Assembly (NCBI GenBank): GCA_030522415.1
Contig: CM060127.1
Span: 16,759,314 to 16,823,313, forward strand
Direction: 5' to 3'
Length of the DNA: 64,000 nucleotides
Source: Channallabes apus
Lineage: Eukaryota > Chordata > Actinopteri > Siluriformes > Clariidae
Shown here piece by piece: positions 33,129 to 45,944 of this stretch (position 1 is its first letter; the number at the start of each line of letters is the position of its first letter). A program made the translations under genes and the position numbers. The notes beneath the pieces are model-generated. The model saw nothing but the letters and a program-made list of their open reading frames with translations, made no database searches and had not been told where the DNA came from.

Positions 33129-33811
33129 TGTATTGTTTATTATGTTATAACTCTTACTAAAGCTATAACCTCACAATTTTGATCTGCTGTGATTATATTT
33201 ATCTTAAAAACGCCATTAGTCTTAGCATATTAAGAATCATACACCACTTGTAGTTACTCATTTTCTATCTAATCATATCATAAATTTGTGTAGTGTTCTT
33301 TAATCATATATGACACTTGTGGCTCATATGACCAAACACATTACTAACACGTTTATCTTGTCTTTTAATTTAATTTCATATGTCTGGTCTGTATATATAA
33401 GTTGTATATAGCCATATAGCAACTTTAGTATTTAGAAGTAATGATGAGGGTTTAGGTGTGTGCATGTCTATTTCTCATTCTTGGTGGATGTGGGTGTAAA
33501 GTGCAAAGCAGCAGGTTGTGCAGGACTCCAGCAGAGCAGTTCAGCTGTCATTAACCCTACACAGCTGAGCTTTCAAGGAGGCTTCAGGCCCGACAGTGCT
33601 GCATGAAAAGACGACTGCAGCGGCTCTAATCTACACCATTGTGATCAGTGACAGGAGACAGAGAGAGGAGTTCAGTGGCCCACGCAAGCACCGAGGTCTG
33701 CCGCTGAGAGGCGCAAAACGTGAAGCTAATTTTTGCTGTGCCCACACACACACAGAAAAATCATATGGTCTTTATCTCTCATCTCTCTCTCTCTCTTACT
33801 CATGTTCACAC

Positions 33812-33875
<64 letters not shown>

Positions 33876-35619
33876 TTCTTTCTGTCTCCGGCTGCACACC
33901 CCTTCCTTCAAAACCCACCTGCACTCTGAATCTCATCCTTTCATCTCATCAGCCTATGTTTAACACACAAAAGAGCCAGGAAGGAGAGCCCATTAAGTCA
34001 CTTAGTTAAGACCACTCGACAAATTAACACAATTAGCACAATTGATTCATGTCCCACAGCTTAGGGTCTTATCCACTTCCCAATTATTCTAGTGTAAAAC
34101 CATGTGTATAAAATGTCAAAACGCGAGCAAATTTCTCGACCGTATTCTGAGAGGAAATGAAAATGTTAATATTCATAGAAAAATCTGCCTTTAAAAAAAG
34201 TCCCTTTACGTAGCCCTTTTCGAATTTATTAACAAGTTAAATTTGCATAAAATCACGCTAGCATTTTTCCAGTCAATTTAACCAGATCACTAAAGCATGT
34301 ATTAGCTTGAACCCAAACCAAATGGGCCTCTACACTGCAACAAGACTCATCCCAAAGCCTGGTCTCTTTTAAAACAAAAGACTGCAGAGAGAAAAAAGTA
34401 TTGAGATATAAAATACTTTTTTAAAATTAACTTTAATACATTTAAAACATTACATAATTAATGTTTTATCCTGCGTTTTTTGGTTGCATTGCTGAAGACT
34501 TAAAGAAGGTGGATTAATAGTACATTTAAAGATATTGACATTCACAGATACAGTATATTTTCACATGCTAAATAACACTTAGCACAAATTACATAACGAC
34601 TGTCAAACATTTTAGTTAAACTAGAAAACACCATCTGCTAATTTAATTAGGAGACTCAGCGATGTGCGAGCAAACCTCAGGAGGCTTCACAACATCTTCA
34701 ATAGTGTTTCACAGTGTTTTTTCAGTAAAACCTTTCTATAAATTAAAATGTTTTAATGAAGAAATATCAACAATTGTATTATTTTTTTTGTAGACTTTTA
34801 ACTTTTAATATTATGAATAAAAAAATAAGCCACAATGGATATAACTGCAAAAGAAAAATAAAACAAATCTTTTACAGAGATTATAATACCCACAAATAAA
34901 AAAAATTACAAGACAATGTCACAGAATCAGTCCTAAATTTAGATATAAATAAATACTATTTAAAAAAAATTCTTAGCTATAAACAATTGGCATGGTTGGA
35001 AGGTTGTAATAAAAATACAAATTTGTGAGTTCCTAACAAACTCAAACAAAACCAGGTCCATTTCTCATTTTTGTTCTTACTCAGATACTGGGTACTTTTC
35101 AGCTGAAAGTGTCAGGAGTCTATCTTGAGGAAAGAATTCTAGGAAATGTGTCAACATCTCCTTTTAAATGAATTGAGTAAAACAAATCAATAAGTGAAAG
35201 AGATCAGGGGAAAACTTATCTGGAGTTTTGAAAAAATGAGGGCTGTGAGTATGGTTTGATGTATATAGAGAAGAAGAGACGAAAAGCAGGAGGGAGGCTG
35301 TTCTTGGACCAGTCAATAATTATCCTTCCTATGCAGGCTCTGTGTATCACTGCGACAGGGCCTTTGGGTCTCATATAAACCCTATTCAGACCACACAACA
35401 GAGCGACACCCAGGCCACGACAGACCCCTTTTACTACCCGTCTTTGTTGAGCTCTCTCTCACCCTCTCTTCCCTTCTCCCTCTCTCTCCCAGTCATTACC
35501 ATATATATCCATATGAACAGTTAGGCCGGGTCCTAAGCAGCTGTCCACAGAAGTGCCGTCAAAAAAGACAGAAAGGCGTCTGAATCCTTAAGCAATGAAC
35601 AACAGAGGCTCTTGAAAGG

Positions 35620-35651
<32 letters not shown>

Positions 35652-36052
35652 TTCTCCCTCTCTCTCAGTGATATACCTCAGTCCTTTCAGAACCAATGGG
35701 GCAGAGTGGGTGCAGGGCCACAGAAAGGGTGAAGTCTCATTCAACCTCGCTTTTGAGGAGCCAAGGGTTCACAGTGGCTACAGTCTCCAGGTCAGAGGCT
35801 GAGTTTTATATACAAGCATGTCAGATTCATCTCACTGTGTGATAATGATACCAATTTCTTCGGCATGTAAAATGCTCAGCTAAAATGTCCTGGTGACAAG
35901 TAAAATTCAGATTCAAATGCTTTACGTAACAAAACTCTCAAGAAAGAAAGTACAAGTCGCTTCTTTAATAAGACTTATGATAAATGAATACCTTTTGCTT
36001 GACTCAGAATAAGAATTTTTAAAATGATTTTGTTAAAAGATTTTCATCCCAG
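33126..36052. other. intergenic with candidate noncoding elements
   Basis: 33490-33720 and 35270-35440 are of mixed composition with little repeat character. (CA)n lies at 33807-33873 and CT-rich tracts at 35450-35490 and 35621-35668. 34400-35000 is strongly AT-rich. No gene supported. Confidence 0.4.
33807..33873. repeat. (CA)n microsatellite
   Basis: About 33 CA units with one early CG interruption. Confidence 0.97.
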
Positions 36053-36379
36053 ACTCCTGACTTTTTTTCATTCAATCTTCTATGTCGCTTATCCTGTATA
36101 CAGGCTCGCGGGGGGTCTGGAGCCTATCCCAAGAGACTTGGGGGAGGGCACGACGCGGGGTACACCTTGGACAGGGTGCCAAGCCATCGCTGGGCACACA
36201 CACCATACGGACAATTTGTGAACGCCAATTAACCTAATCTGCATGTCTTTGGACTTTGGGAGGAAACCTAACAAGAACAGGGTGAACATGCACACGTACC
36301 CAAGACAGGAATTGAACCCTCGACCCTGGAGGTGCGAGGCCACAGTGCTAACAACGCCGCCACCATGAACTCTTGACTT
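36053..36379 (-). mobile_element. SINE family A with 11-bp target duplication
   Basis: Minus-strand copy (36064-36368) flanked by ACTCCTGACTT (36053-36063) and ACTCTTGACTT (36369-36379), one mismatch. The tail (CATTCAATCTTCTATGTCGC) is on the left and the tRNA-like head on the right (GGAATTGAACCC = B box complement). Confidence 0.83.
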
Positions 36380-36441
36380 CTGGTTACTAAATTTCAAACA
36401 GTAAAAATAACAACAACAAAAATCTTGGAAAATATTTACAC

Positions 36442-37325
36442 ATTACCATCAATTGTTTATCTATTATTATGCAAGCTAGCGTAAAGAAAGTTTTTGCTGT
36501 ATCATGCTAGCTAACTTTTGAGGGATTTGGTAAAGTTGTTGTAAGTTCGCTTTAGTTTTTGTTTACTTACATCCTTTGATGGAAAGGCGTAACTTAAATG
36601 AAGAATTTAACACTGTAATTGTGCATTTATTGATTTACAGGTATTTAAAGAGTTCCACATTTATTTCATCGCAATTATAACATTCAGTTATCAGCAGTCA
36701 GATGTTTCTAGAACGTCCCCAGGGTGTCAATTAACTTGGCCAAATCAAGGAACATGGGGAACACTAACTTAGTCTAGCTTACAACATGTAAATCCCTTAG
36801 GCCAACATCTAGAGCTGCCGCGCTAGTAATTGAAACATTAGACTAGCATGCTAATCTCTCTGATGTTACAAACTGGCTTGGACGCCAAAAGATTGGTGCT
36901 ACCACTGCCTGTTAAAAACTTTATTTTTTCACTTTAGACCCTAGAAGAGATCTATGTATTACCATCAATTGTTTACATATTATTATGCAATCTAGCTTAA
37001 GTTCTTACTGTATCTAGCTAGCTTTTGAGAGGTTTGGTGAAGATTTTGTCAGATTGCTTTAGTTTATTTGATCCTTTTTTGTTTGATTTTGTTGAAGATT
37101 TCCACTTTCATATCACACCAATTACAACATTCATCAATATAAAAAACAGTAGTCAGATGATTCAATTTACTTGGCAAAACCAAGAAACATGGGGACACAT
37201 TACCAATATTCTAGCTTACAAGAGCTAAATATCTTGGGCTCCCTTTTTATTGACTTAAACATTACACTAGCATGCTAGTCTTATGTTACAAACTGGTCTG
37301 ATGTACAAACTGGCTTGGATATCTA
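36442..37325. repeat. diverged tandem duplication, unit ~0.5 kb
   Basis: 36442-36885 and 36958-37325 run in parallel: ATTACCATCAATTGTTTA, TATTATTATGCAA, CTAGCTNNCTTTTGAG, AACATGGGGA, CTAGCATGCTA, TTACAAACTGG occur in the same order at an offset of about 516 bases, shrinking to ~450 by indels. No ORF; AT-rich. Confidence 0.8.
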
Positions 37326-37329
37326 AAGC

Positions 37330-39235
37330 TAGTAAAAAATGTAGATAAATGCATATTTTTTTGAGATACATATTCGGTCACTTTTTTCTGATAAGGCAAG
37401 TGCAAATGTTTCAGTTGAAACAAAGATCACAGACATTTATTTTAGTTTAGTCCATGGGTGAGGAGTGCTCTACCACACATTTGCTCTTTTGACAAGTGAA
37501 ATGTATGAATTATAAAGATTATAGAGAATTGTAGACATTATAGGCTAACCGGTCTGTTAAAAAAAAAAAATGGTTATTTTTGGTTTACTATTATCACGTC
37601 AAGTCAACTTTATTTGCAAATATATGTATCTATGTGCTGTCTATAATCCATATCCTAGTAGTTACACAAAATGCTATTTGAGCAAGTAATGGACCTTAGA
37701 GTTTTTCATGGAAGTCTATTTTGGCCCTCAAAACTGTCACTCCCGACCCCCCACAACCCCCCACCCTCCACTCCCTCGGCCTCCTGCTAGTGGACGATAG
37801 ACGTCTTTAGACTGCATTTGGAGGAGATGAATGGGCAACTTGGCGTTGCAAAGCAGGCTTGTTTGTTGCTTCACAGGCGGCCTTCCATTCCATCCATCCA
37901 TGGAAAAGTAAGAGAGGGAGAGAGAGTGATAAAATCTCTTGTGCTGGCTCTTTTGCCCCCTTTTTATTGCCTCCCTCAGGGCCTGTGACCCATTACTTGC
38001 AGAACACAATGGCCCTCGTCGGCACTTTCCACACTGCTGCTGAGTCAAACAGCACTGGGGGGAACTCGGGTCAATTGTAAGCGACCGCTGCTCTTTCAGG
38101 CTCACTGTGAGAGCTCAGCGGGACTGCTACTACCTAACTGCCAGTGGACTGCTTATCTCTACTGACATCCATCTCTCCATCCATCCATCCATCCATCCAT
38201 CCATCTATACATCCATCTACAGATCCATCCATCCAGTCACCCATCCATTTCTCTGTCCTCTTTTCCTCTTCATCAATGACTTTTTGGAGCACCAAAACAG
38301 CTTGCTAATCCTTCCCGCTCCCTCCCACAAGTCTTTGTGGCCGTTTCTTTCTCTCGCCATCTCTTATTGTGAGCCTCTTATTCTCTTGCTCTCTGCTCTA
38401 GTAGCACCTCTCTTAATCCCACTTGTTGCTTCCTGTCATAGGGCGCCTCGGGGCAAGCAGGCACCGGAAGCTTCTTCGAGTCCGAGACACAGTTACGGCC
38501 TGCCACTGGCTGTCTTCTCACTCACAACTCAAATTCAATGAAGAGAGAGAAAGAAAAAAAAGAAAGAAAAGCAAGCAAGTGTGAAGAGAGGGAAATAGAT
38601 GGAATGAGAAAAGCGTTAGAGAAAGCAGGGGAGGAGGGTAAGGGTAGTTGACTTCTTGAGCCTATTTTCCCTATTTTAATACCATTAAAAAAGAGTAGCT
38701 AAGCGATTAGCAGAGCGAGAGGGGAAAAGACACCCTTGAGTGTGAGCAGGGTTAAAGTGGAGGGGGCACGCTGGGCTCTCAATGCACGAGGCTCACCGGC
38801 CATAGAGTGCTTCTGCTTCCTCAAGCACACTCCATGGAGACTCCAGTCAGGTGGAACATTTAACTGCCAATTCTCTCTCTCTCTCTCTCTCTCTCTCTGC
38901 TCCCAGGCACTCTAGTATTTCCCTCCTACCCATAATGAAAAAGATTTCACATGACAGAGAGATGATCTCAACTAATTAGGAACATAACAGCCACCTGCAA
39001 GCGTGCTGAGAGAGAGAGAGAATTTGAGAAAAAGAAAGAAAAGTGGCCTTACTAAAATAAGTGAATGAAGCCATAGTTATTCATTTCTAAGTACTCTAGT
39101 TATACTGTACATAGATTTATATATGACTGTTAATTATGAGTCTGATTAAGGGTCTTGCCTGATCTTAGTGCATACAGTAGATCTTGTGGGAAAAATTACT
39201 GTCTTTAAATGCATCTTTTATTCCTCAATGCACAC
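37330..39235. other. intergenic with candidate noncoding elements
   Basis: 37735-38160 and 38720-38870 have balanced composition. A CATC run lies at about 38176-38235, CT at 38873-38898. Possible frames here (for example 38107-38541) are low-complexity and show no domain. No gene supported. Confidence 0.4.
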
Positions 39236-39300
39236 CCAGTATTCCCTAGGATAGGCTCCAGAAAGAAGGAGTTTGAAAAGATAAATAATTGAATGAACTA
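39236..39300 (+). mobile_element. SINE family A tail fragment
   Basis: CCTAGGATAGGCTCCAG...ATAAATAATTGAATGAACT recalls the family 3' end; very short. Confidence 0.4.
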
Positions 39301-39737
39301 TTTGGTAACAGCCATATCTACATGTAATTACTTACTCAGCACAATCTAAGCCAATAATAAATGTTAATTAACAGAAAAAAGTGCAATGTTAAAAGATGTT
39401 AACTTTTAAGGAAGTAACTTTTTAAGGATGTTGCTGTAATATAAAAGGAATATATCACTTATGGATGTTCGTACAAAAGAGCCTTTTGTTCTTACAAAAG
39501 GTAACCCTAACTCTTTTTTGCCATTGTCAGTTATTTCCATACAGAGGTGGATGTGTAACTTTACTTTGTTACTGTCCACATATTTCATGTGCCTGTATCT
39601 GAGTCATTTTGTTAGTGGATGCATTTTACTTTTACTTCACTACATCTTACAACAAATATTTATACTTCATTACATTTCTGCATGGTGTTGCCTTATGAAC
39701 AGCATAATGCCTAGCATATTAAGTAAGAGAGAGAGAG

Positions 39738-39741
<4 letters not shown>

Positions 39742-39783
<42 letters not shown>
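39742..39783. repeat. (GT)n microsatellite
   Basis: About 20 GT units after a GA run. Confidence 0.97.
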
Positions 39784-39786
<3 letters not shown>

Positions 39787-39984
39787 CTCAGCTCACCTCA
39801 GCATTTTTTATACTTAAGCAAATTTCAGGTGAGTGCTTTTGTACTTTTACCGAAGCAGAACTGTAAATGGAAGACTATTTACTTTTACATGAGCAATATT
39901 TTACCTAGAGTTTATTTTGTCTAGACTTGTTTGTCCTTATACTGTATATACACTACAATAAAATGATTTATAAAGTATTCCTAC

Positions 39985-40222
39985 TATTCATTTATTCATC
40001 CATCCATCCATCCATTCATTCATTCATTCATATCCTATACCGCTTATCCTGTGTACATGACTGCAGAAGCCTGGAGCCTAACCCAGTAGACTTAGGGAAT
40101 ACCAGTTAACCTAATCTGCATGCCTTTGTATTGTAGAGGTAAGTCCACTAAGCACAAGGAGAACACACAGACACCCTGCTGACACACCCGAGGTGGGAAT
40201 CAAACCCTCAAACACTGAGGTT
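39985..40222 (-). mobile_element. SINE family A, degenerate
   Basis: Tail with (CATC)/(CATT) units, TATACCGCTTATCCTGTGTAC, AACCTAATCTGCATGCCTTT, AGGTGGGAATCAAACCC. Internal ~60 bases are lost between GACTTAGG and CCAGTTAACC. Confidence 0.7.
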
Positions 40223-40715
40223 ATTTTATTTATACTTTTATATGTTATTTACATTGGAACACTGGTACTATACACTGGTTTCGATACAAAAATTATTTGT
40301 ATATTTGTTATTAGTGTAGCTTAAGGGGTCTATCTAGTTTAGTGAATGTCTTAAAGTTACTGCCTTTTTAAAGGCAGTCATTTATGTCAAGTATGTATGA
40401 ACAACAGATGACTCACTGAATTAAACTTAACCTACTTAACTTAAACTCTGCACTGCCCTTGTTAATAAAATCAGGATTATGAATATTTGTGTTACACAAT
40501 TTAGATTTCATGTTTAATTAAACAACTATTCCAACCAGGTGTAAGTCAACCTTTTAAATTTAAGTGAACACACACATGCACACACAGAGGAGGTGTGATC
40601 AGGTGAGAAAGGTGACTGATTCTGTGCTTTGATTAGTCTGAAACATGCACACGCACACACATAGTCCTTAGGAAATTACTTGAGATATGTCTCAAGATAA
40701 AGGAATAGATTCTCA

Positions 40716-40812
40716 CTCAATCACTCATCTTGTATACCACTTTATCCTGTATTGAGGGTCACAGGGACCTGTCCAGGGTGTTCCCCTGTCCATAGGCTCC
40801 ATCCCAGGGAAC
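40716..40812 (-). mobile_element. SINE family A scrambled fragment
   Basis: A minus-sense tail (CATCTTGTATACCACTTTATC) is joined to what looks like plus-sense body (CCTGTCCAGGGTGTTCCCC), suggesting an internal inversion. Confidence 0.4.
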
Positions 40813-40867
40813 ACATGCAACAATGCAAAATATTGGTTTTAAACATATCAGCATTGCACTGTTCATA

Positions 40868-41094
40868 TACAAGAGGTGTTCAAGTCAAATTGGGACTTGT
40901 GATGAAATTTCTTGTGAATAAAATGTGTAAAAACCTTCATTCCAAGTCCATATGTCTGTGAATGCTGATTCCAGGCCAAGTCCACTGCAGTCCCATGAAT
41001 ATTTAAAGAGTGGAATGCCTGATCCTTCACCAACACCACAATTACCAACAGCACTTGCACATTACAGGAACTCAGCTAGGAGTTATTGCCAGAT
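40868..41094 (+). mobile_element. mariner deletion derivative, copy 2
   Basis: Retains a terminal region AAGAGGTGTTCAAGTCAAAT, GATGAAATTTCTTGTGAAT, and a shared core CTTGCACATTACAGGAACT also seen at 27884-27903. It stops at a Tc1-like fragment. Confidence 0.65.
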
Positions 41095-41345
41095 TCTGAT
41101 TTTGGCCCACCCTTTGTAGCTACAACAGCATCAACTCTTCTAGGAAGGTTTTCCACAAGGTTTAGGAGTGCGCTTATGGGAATGTTTGACCATTCTTCCA
41201 GAAGCGCATTTGTGAAGTCAGACATTGACGTTGGACACTGAAGGTCTCCACTCTAATTCATCCTAAAAGTGTTTTATCGGGTTGAGGTCAGTCGAGTTCT
41301 TCCACACCATTCACACTCATTCATGTCTTTATAGATCTTGCTTTG
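41095..41345 (-). pseudogene. Tc1-like transposase C-terminal fragment
   Basis: Minus-sense translation around 41290-41250 gives LNPIKHF followed by DELEW, the equivalent of the third catalytic region context of Tc1 transposases. Stops interrupt it. It abuts the mariner derivative. Confidence 0.6.
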
Positions 41346-41814
41346 AGGACTGTCGCACAAATACTGTATATTTAACAAAAATGGTTTATGGTGGTTTTTA
41401 TTATTTTAAACTGCACATTTCACCTGGTCTCAGTAATTCTGGAGTTTAAACAATATTTCTGTCAAATTATTAATTGCCAGTTGTATTAAAAGTTTAGCAG
41501 GTAATGTAAATAAGTTAATATGTGCATAGAGCTATGCTAACACCTTAAAAAAGGAAGTTTTTTTTTCTATATGTGGCTCTAACAAAATAACTTTCCTTTT
41601 ATGTGAGTCATTATCGTTTGAACAAATACTCTTCTAGGAACAACCACTGAGTTTCTTTCCTATGCTCGACCTTCAGACTCCTTTAATAATATGCAACCTG
41701 CACCCATTAACAGAAGAGACTTAGGCTAAACCATTCAGCTCTGTGAAAAGAAACACTTTCCATATATTAGATGACAAAACAAAAATATTATCCAGATTTG
41801 AAAGGAATAAATCC

Positions 41815-42135
41815 ACTGGACAAAAGGGTAATTGGTTGAGCAAGCACTGACTCTCATTACCAGGCTCCACGGTGGGAAACGGGTCACTGATTAGGCCATT
41901 CTGAGGGCCTTGAAGGCCATCCTGCCGGGAGTCACACTGGGGGAAAAGCTGGCCAGGGGTTTAAATAGATTTGCAAGCAATTTACCTTTGCACCATGTTG
42001 GCAATCTGATGCAATTTGAGTGCAATTTGTCTGCTTTCAGACTCTTAGCTGCGCTCTGTGCAGCGCAAATGGCAGAGAGTTGAAAATATCAGCCTGCGCG
42101 ATCCAAGCGGCATATGACCACTTCTGAAGGGGGCT
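41815..42135. other. candidate conserved noncoding element
   Basis: About 300 bases of balanced, non-repetitive DNA with GGGAAACGGGTCACTGATTA, TTGCAAGCAATTTACC, CAATTTGAGTGCAATTTGTC and GACAACAATTAG, in an AT-rich neighbourhood; stops in every frame. Enhancer-like character is inference. Confidence 0.35.
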
Positions 42136-42610
42136 GCATTGACAACAATTAGAATAAGTGCTACGCGAAATCTTCAACTCAACTGTCAGAGGAAAAAAAA
42201 GCCAGACACTGGCTTGCAAGAAGGCGAGCAACAGAATGACAAAGAAAGGATGCACCTATGGATGTACAGTATAGACGGTGGATATGGAAAGTGCATCGAA
42301 ATTACCCAGCGTCCCTTCTGATTGTACGCATGGAAATTGCTTTGACATTTTCTAGAATTCGCTGTCTTGACGTCACTCACAAACCAAAATGACCATGATC
42401 GGAGACCATTCCATGCCACTGCGCTCCTCTCTTCTGACTTCCCCTCACTCTTGTTCCTTCACTTTAAAGTTTGCACAAGTGTGTGACAACTTCTGAATAA
42501 CAATGCACATGACGTCTGAAATGCACTGTTAAACAAGTTGTGAAGGATTTGTGCATAAAATGAGAATAGGTATGTTTCAGAACAAACATTATAATGGACA
42601 AATGTAAAGT

Positions 42611-43799
42611 TAGTTCATGCATTCATGACCTCCAGACTGGACTATTGTAATGCATTACTAGGTGGTTGTCCTGCATCCTCAATAAACAAGCTTCAGTTAA
42701 TCCAAAATGCAGCTGCCAGGGTTCTCACTAGATCCAGAAAATATGATCATATAACCCCAATATTATCATCCCTGCACTGGCTACCTGTTCAGTTTAGAAT
42801 AAATTACAAAATAGTATTACTTACATACAAGGCCTTAAATGGTTTAGCTCCCACATACCTAACCAGTCTTCTGATGCGCTACAATCCACCAAGCGCCTTA
42901 AGATCACAAAGCTCCGGACTTCTGGTAGTTCCCAGAATTTCAAAATCTACAAAAGGGGGCAGGGCTTTTTCATGTTTAGCTCCAAAGCTTTGGAATAGCC
43001 TTCCAGACAGTGTTCGGGGAGCAGACACGGTTTCTCAGTTCAAAAGTAGACTCACGACGCATCTTTTTAATCTGGCATACACATAACTCATCCCATAATC
43101 TCATACTCCAGTACACCTATACCGAATGGCAACTACGCTAATTCTCCCCATCTGTTCTGTATTTCTCTACCCATCCCGAGGCATCGGGAGATTTTGCCAG
43201 CTTCAGTAGACAAAGGCCGACCCTGCGAGGTTCCTGAGGCATCCAGAGAAGGACCAGCTCCAGCTGGATTCAGCTTTATGATGGTTGGAGCTACACATGC
43301 TGCTCCTGTGCTTCCAGTGATCCAGACCTCATCTGCCCTCTGCACCTACTGACTCGTCCCTATGCTGAACTGGTCTTCATGTCAATTTAAATAATTTCTG
43401 TCATATTGAATTTTCACCTGCACAACACACAAGATGTTATATCATTTCTATCTGTTATCGCCCAAATGAGGATGGGTTCCCTGTTGAGTCTGGTTCCTCT
43501 CAAGGTTTCTTCCTAATGCCATCTCAGGGAGTTTTTCCTTGCCACCGTCGCCGTCACCCTTGGCTTGCTCATCAGAGAAATTTCATTCATTCGTCTCATT
43601 ATTATTATCTGCACATTTTTCTCACACATCCACACTTCCAATTATTTTCTTTTCTATAATTATTATTATTTTTTTTGTTGTTGTTGTTGTTTTTTTGTTA
43701 TATTTCTTTAATTTTTGTGAAGCTGCTTTGAGACAATGACCATTGTTAAAAGCGCTATATAAATAAAATTGAATTGAATTGAATTGAATTGAATTAAAG
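42611..43799 (+). mobile_element. 5'-truncated L2-like LINE
   Basis: C-terminal RT fragment, long 3' UTR (CAGGGAGTTTTTCCTTGCCA; GGATGGGTTCCCTGTTGAGT) and ending AGCGCTATATAAATAAAATT(GAATT)n. TAAAGT occurs at both borders (42605-42610; 43795-43800), a possible target duplication. Same family as 17995-20169. Confidence 0.85.
42625..43086 (+). pseudogene. L2-like RT C-terminal fragment
   Basis: 153 open codons: MTSRLDYCNALLGG, LIQNAAARVLTRSRKYDH, ILSSLHWLPVQ, VVPRISKSTKGGRAFS, APKLWNSLPDSV. No catalytic palm. The near-intact frame suggests a young copy. Confidence 0.83.
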
Positions 43800-43984
43800 T
43801 AGCACAAACATTTCAGTGTTAAACTGTCTGTAACAAGGACATGGGTCAGGTTCTAAAATCTAAAATTTGGGTAGTTACAGTGTTTATTAAATTTACTTAA
43901 GTGTAGATCTGATAATTTTCTGGCTATAATTCAAATTAAATGTTTATAATTAACAACAAGCTGAATGCTTATGGGGCTTTCCCA

Positions 43985-44765
43985 CATTCCTGAACTTGAT
44001 CCCACATTGGTGCAATCTAGAGATGATAGAAGATCATAGGGAGGATGAACTGAGCAGACTCTACTTCTTCAGGAAACTCATGTCCTTTAATGTTTGCAGC
44101 AAAATGTTCCAGATCCCTTATTGTGGCAAGTGCAATATTCTTTGCTGCTATCTGCTGGGGCAACAGTATCAGAAACATCGACTATAGGAAACTAAACAAG
44201 CTAATCAGGAAGACTACATTAATATTGGAGTGTTTGGAGTTAGTGGTAGAGAGGAGGATGCTTCACAAACTGTTAACACCCACATCCCCTCCACAATCCA
44301 CTGGCTAAACGGCGAAGTACTTTCAGGAAGAGAATGCTTCGGCTCCGCTGTGATAACGATACAGAAAGTCTTTTCTGACAACTGCAATTAGAATTTACAA
44401 TAAATCTGCTCTGTATCAGGAGAGGCATCTCCTTCTGTGACATCACTATGAATACATTCTGCTTTCACCGCACTGATATGATCATGTCCTTTCATTCACT
44501 CTTTTATTAATGTTTCAACTGGCTGGTACACCTTATGTACAGTTACTTAAGTTGCCGCCTGTATATACAATCATTATGTACATGTACACAGAAATAGAAT
44601 ATAATAATTATTATTTTACTATGATTGCCATTAATGCACCTTTTTTTAAAACTTTTTTTTTTTTTTACCCTTTTCTCATTGTGATTTTTGCTGTGATTTG
44701 TTATAATATGTAAACTGGCTGTAGGAACGATACAATTTCCCAATTTCAATTGATCAATCAATCAT
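43985..44765 (+). mobile_element. CR1/Rex-like LINE 3' fragment
   Basis: Frame pieces DELSRLYFFRKLMSFNVCSK, AAICWGNSIRNIDYRKLNKL and VERRMLHKLLTPTSPP lie in successive frames, as in the C-terminal RT region of CR1-type fish LINEs. Frameshifted. The tail reads CAATTGATCAATCAATCAT. Confidence 0.65.
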
Positions 44766-45282
44766 ACTATCTATCTTGTAGTGGTTTACATTTTTTGGAG
44801 CTGGTTTTGTGTTCCTTTGTTTGCTTGGATAGCTTTGAGCCGCCACTGCTGTAAAAACCTCACATAAAGTGGGTGAGAAATCATGAGCTGTAAGAGCTTC
44901 AAGGGTACATTGTCCATAGGTAGTTTGGTGTGAGTTAAGCACGGTTTGTAGTGAAGTCATACAGTAGTTAATTGTTGGTATATCATACCATTTCATGGGT
45001 AATGTCTACAAGAATCTCATCAAGAATTAAATTTCTGCAGTGTTGGGAGGCTTTCGTAAAAAAGGTCTGTGAATGTGTAAAAGCCATGTAAAAAGAGACT
45101 TCATTACATGCACTCAATCTTTTCAGTCACGCTCATCAGAGGGGTCAACCCAAAATCTAGTATCTAATTACTGAGATATGTATATAAGCCATATTATATT
45201 ACGAGTGAAATCAGTAGCGATGTTAAAGTATTTGGATGAAATGAGATAACATTGCTTTTAATTATAACACAAGTGTATATTA

Positions 45283-45403
45283 AATTCATTCCTTCATTCA
45301 TTTATCTTCTATACCACTTATCCTGTGGTGTGTGGGGGCCTGGAGCCTGGACACTTAGGACATGAGGAGGGTAGGGCAGTTTGTCCCAGGGCGCGCACAC
45401 GCA

Positions 45404-45440
<37 letters not shown>

Positions 45441-45580
45441 CCTGGGCAATTTAGCATTGTCATCTGGCCTAATCTGCATGTCTTTCCCCATAATGAGGAA
45501 ACCCATTATGCAACATGCAGACTTCATGCACACAGGATTGAACCCTGACCATAATGGTGCGAGGCCACAGTCCTAACCTG
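45283..45580 (-). mobile_element. SINE family A, degenerate
   Basis: TTCATTCATTTATCTTCTATACC tail, (CA)n at 45402-45439 in the usual place, GGCCTAATCTGCATGTCTTT, CAGGATTGAACCC (B box complement), GCGAGGCCACAGTCCTAACC. Confidence 0.75.
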
Positions 45581-45944
45581 TTTATTGCACACAAGTTTAT
45601 TTAACAATGGAGGGGCAGCATACATATTTCAACAGGTTTTGAAAGGAAAAATTATGCATCTCAACTGTTACCTATTCACCAGGTGCACTGTGCATCCGTC
45701 AAATTTGTTTAATGAGCTCAAATAACAAATCCATCGTTTAATGTTTTTTAAAGGAAAATATCTCCTACTGTCGATATTAAATTATGCTTTTCAGATTTGT
45801 CAGTTTCAGGTCTGCAAAATAGTTACAATATGTGTGAAGAATTTTATTTATAATTTTATAATTTTATTACTTATTTAGTTATTGCCAGCTGTAATCATCC
45901 ATTCACGCATGCTTTGTTTATTTCTGAGTTGGGAGGAAGGATTG

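Noticed and set aside
33720..33963. Overlapping open frames of His/Thr or Val/Cys repeats (also near 12.1, 39.7, 48.3, 56.7, 57.0, 57.6 kb)
   Set aside because: Pure translation of dinucleotide microsatellites.
38107..38541. A 144-codon open frame beginning MRAQRDCYYL
   Set aside because: Contains a CATC-repeat stretch (IHPSIHPSI) and no domain, with no splice or context support; composition is that of noncoding DNA.
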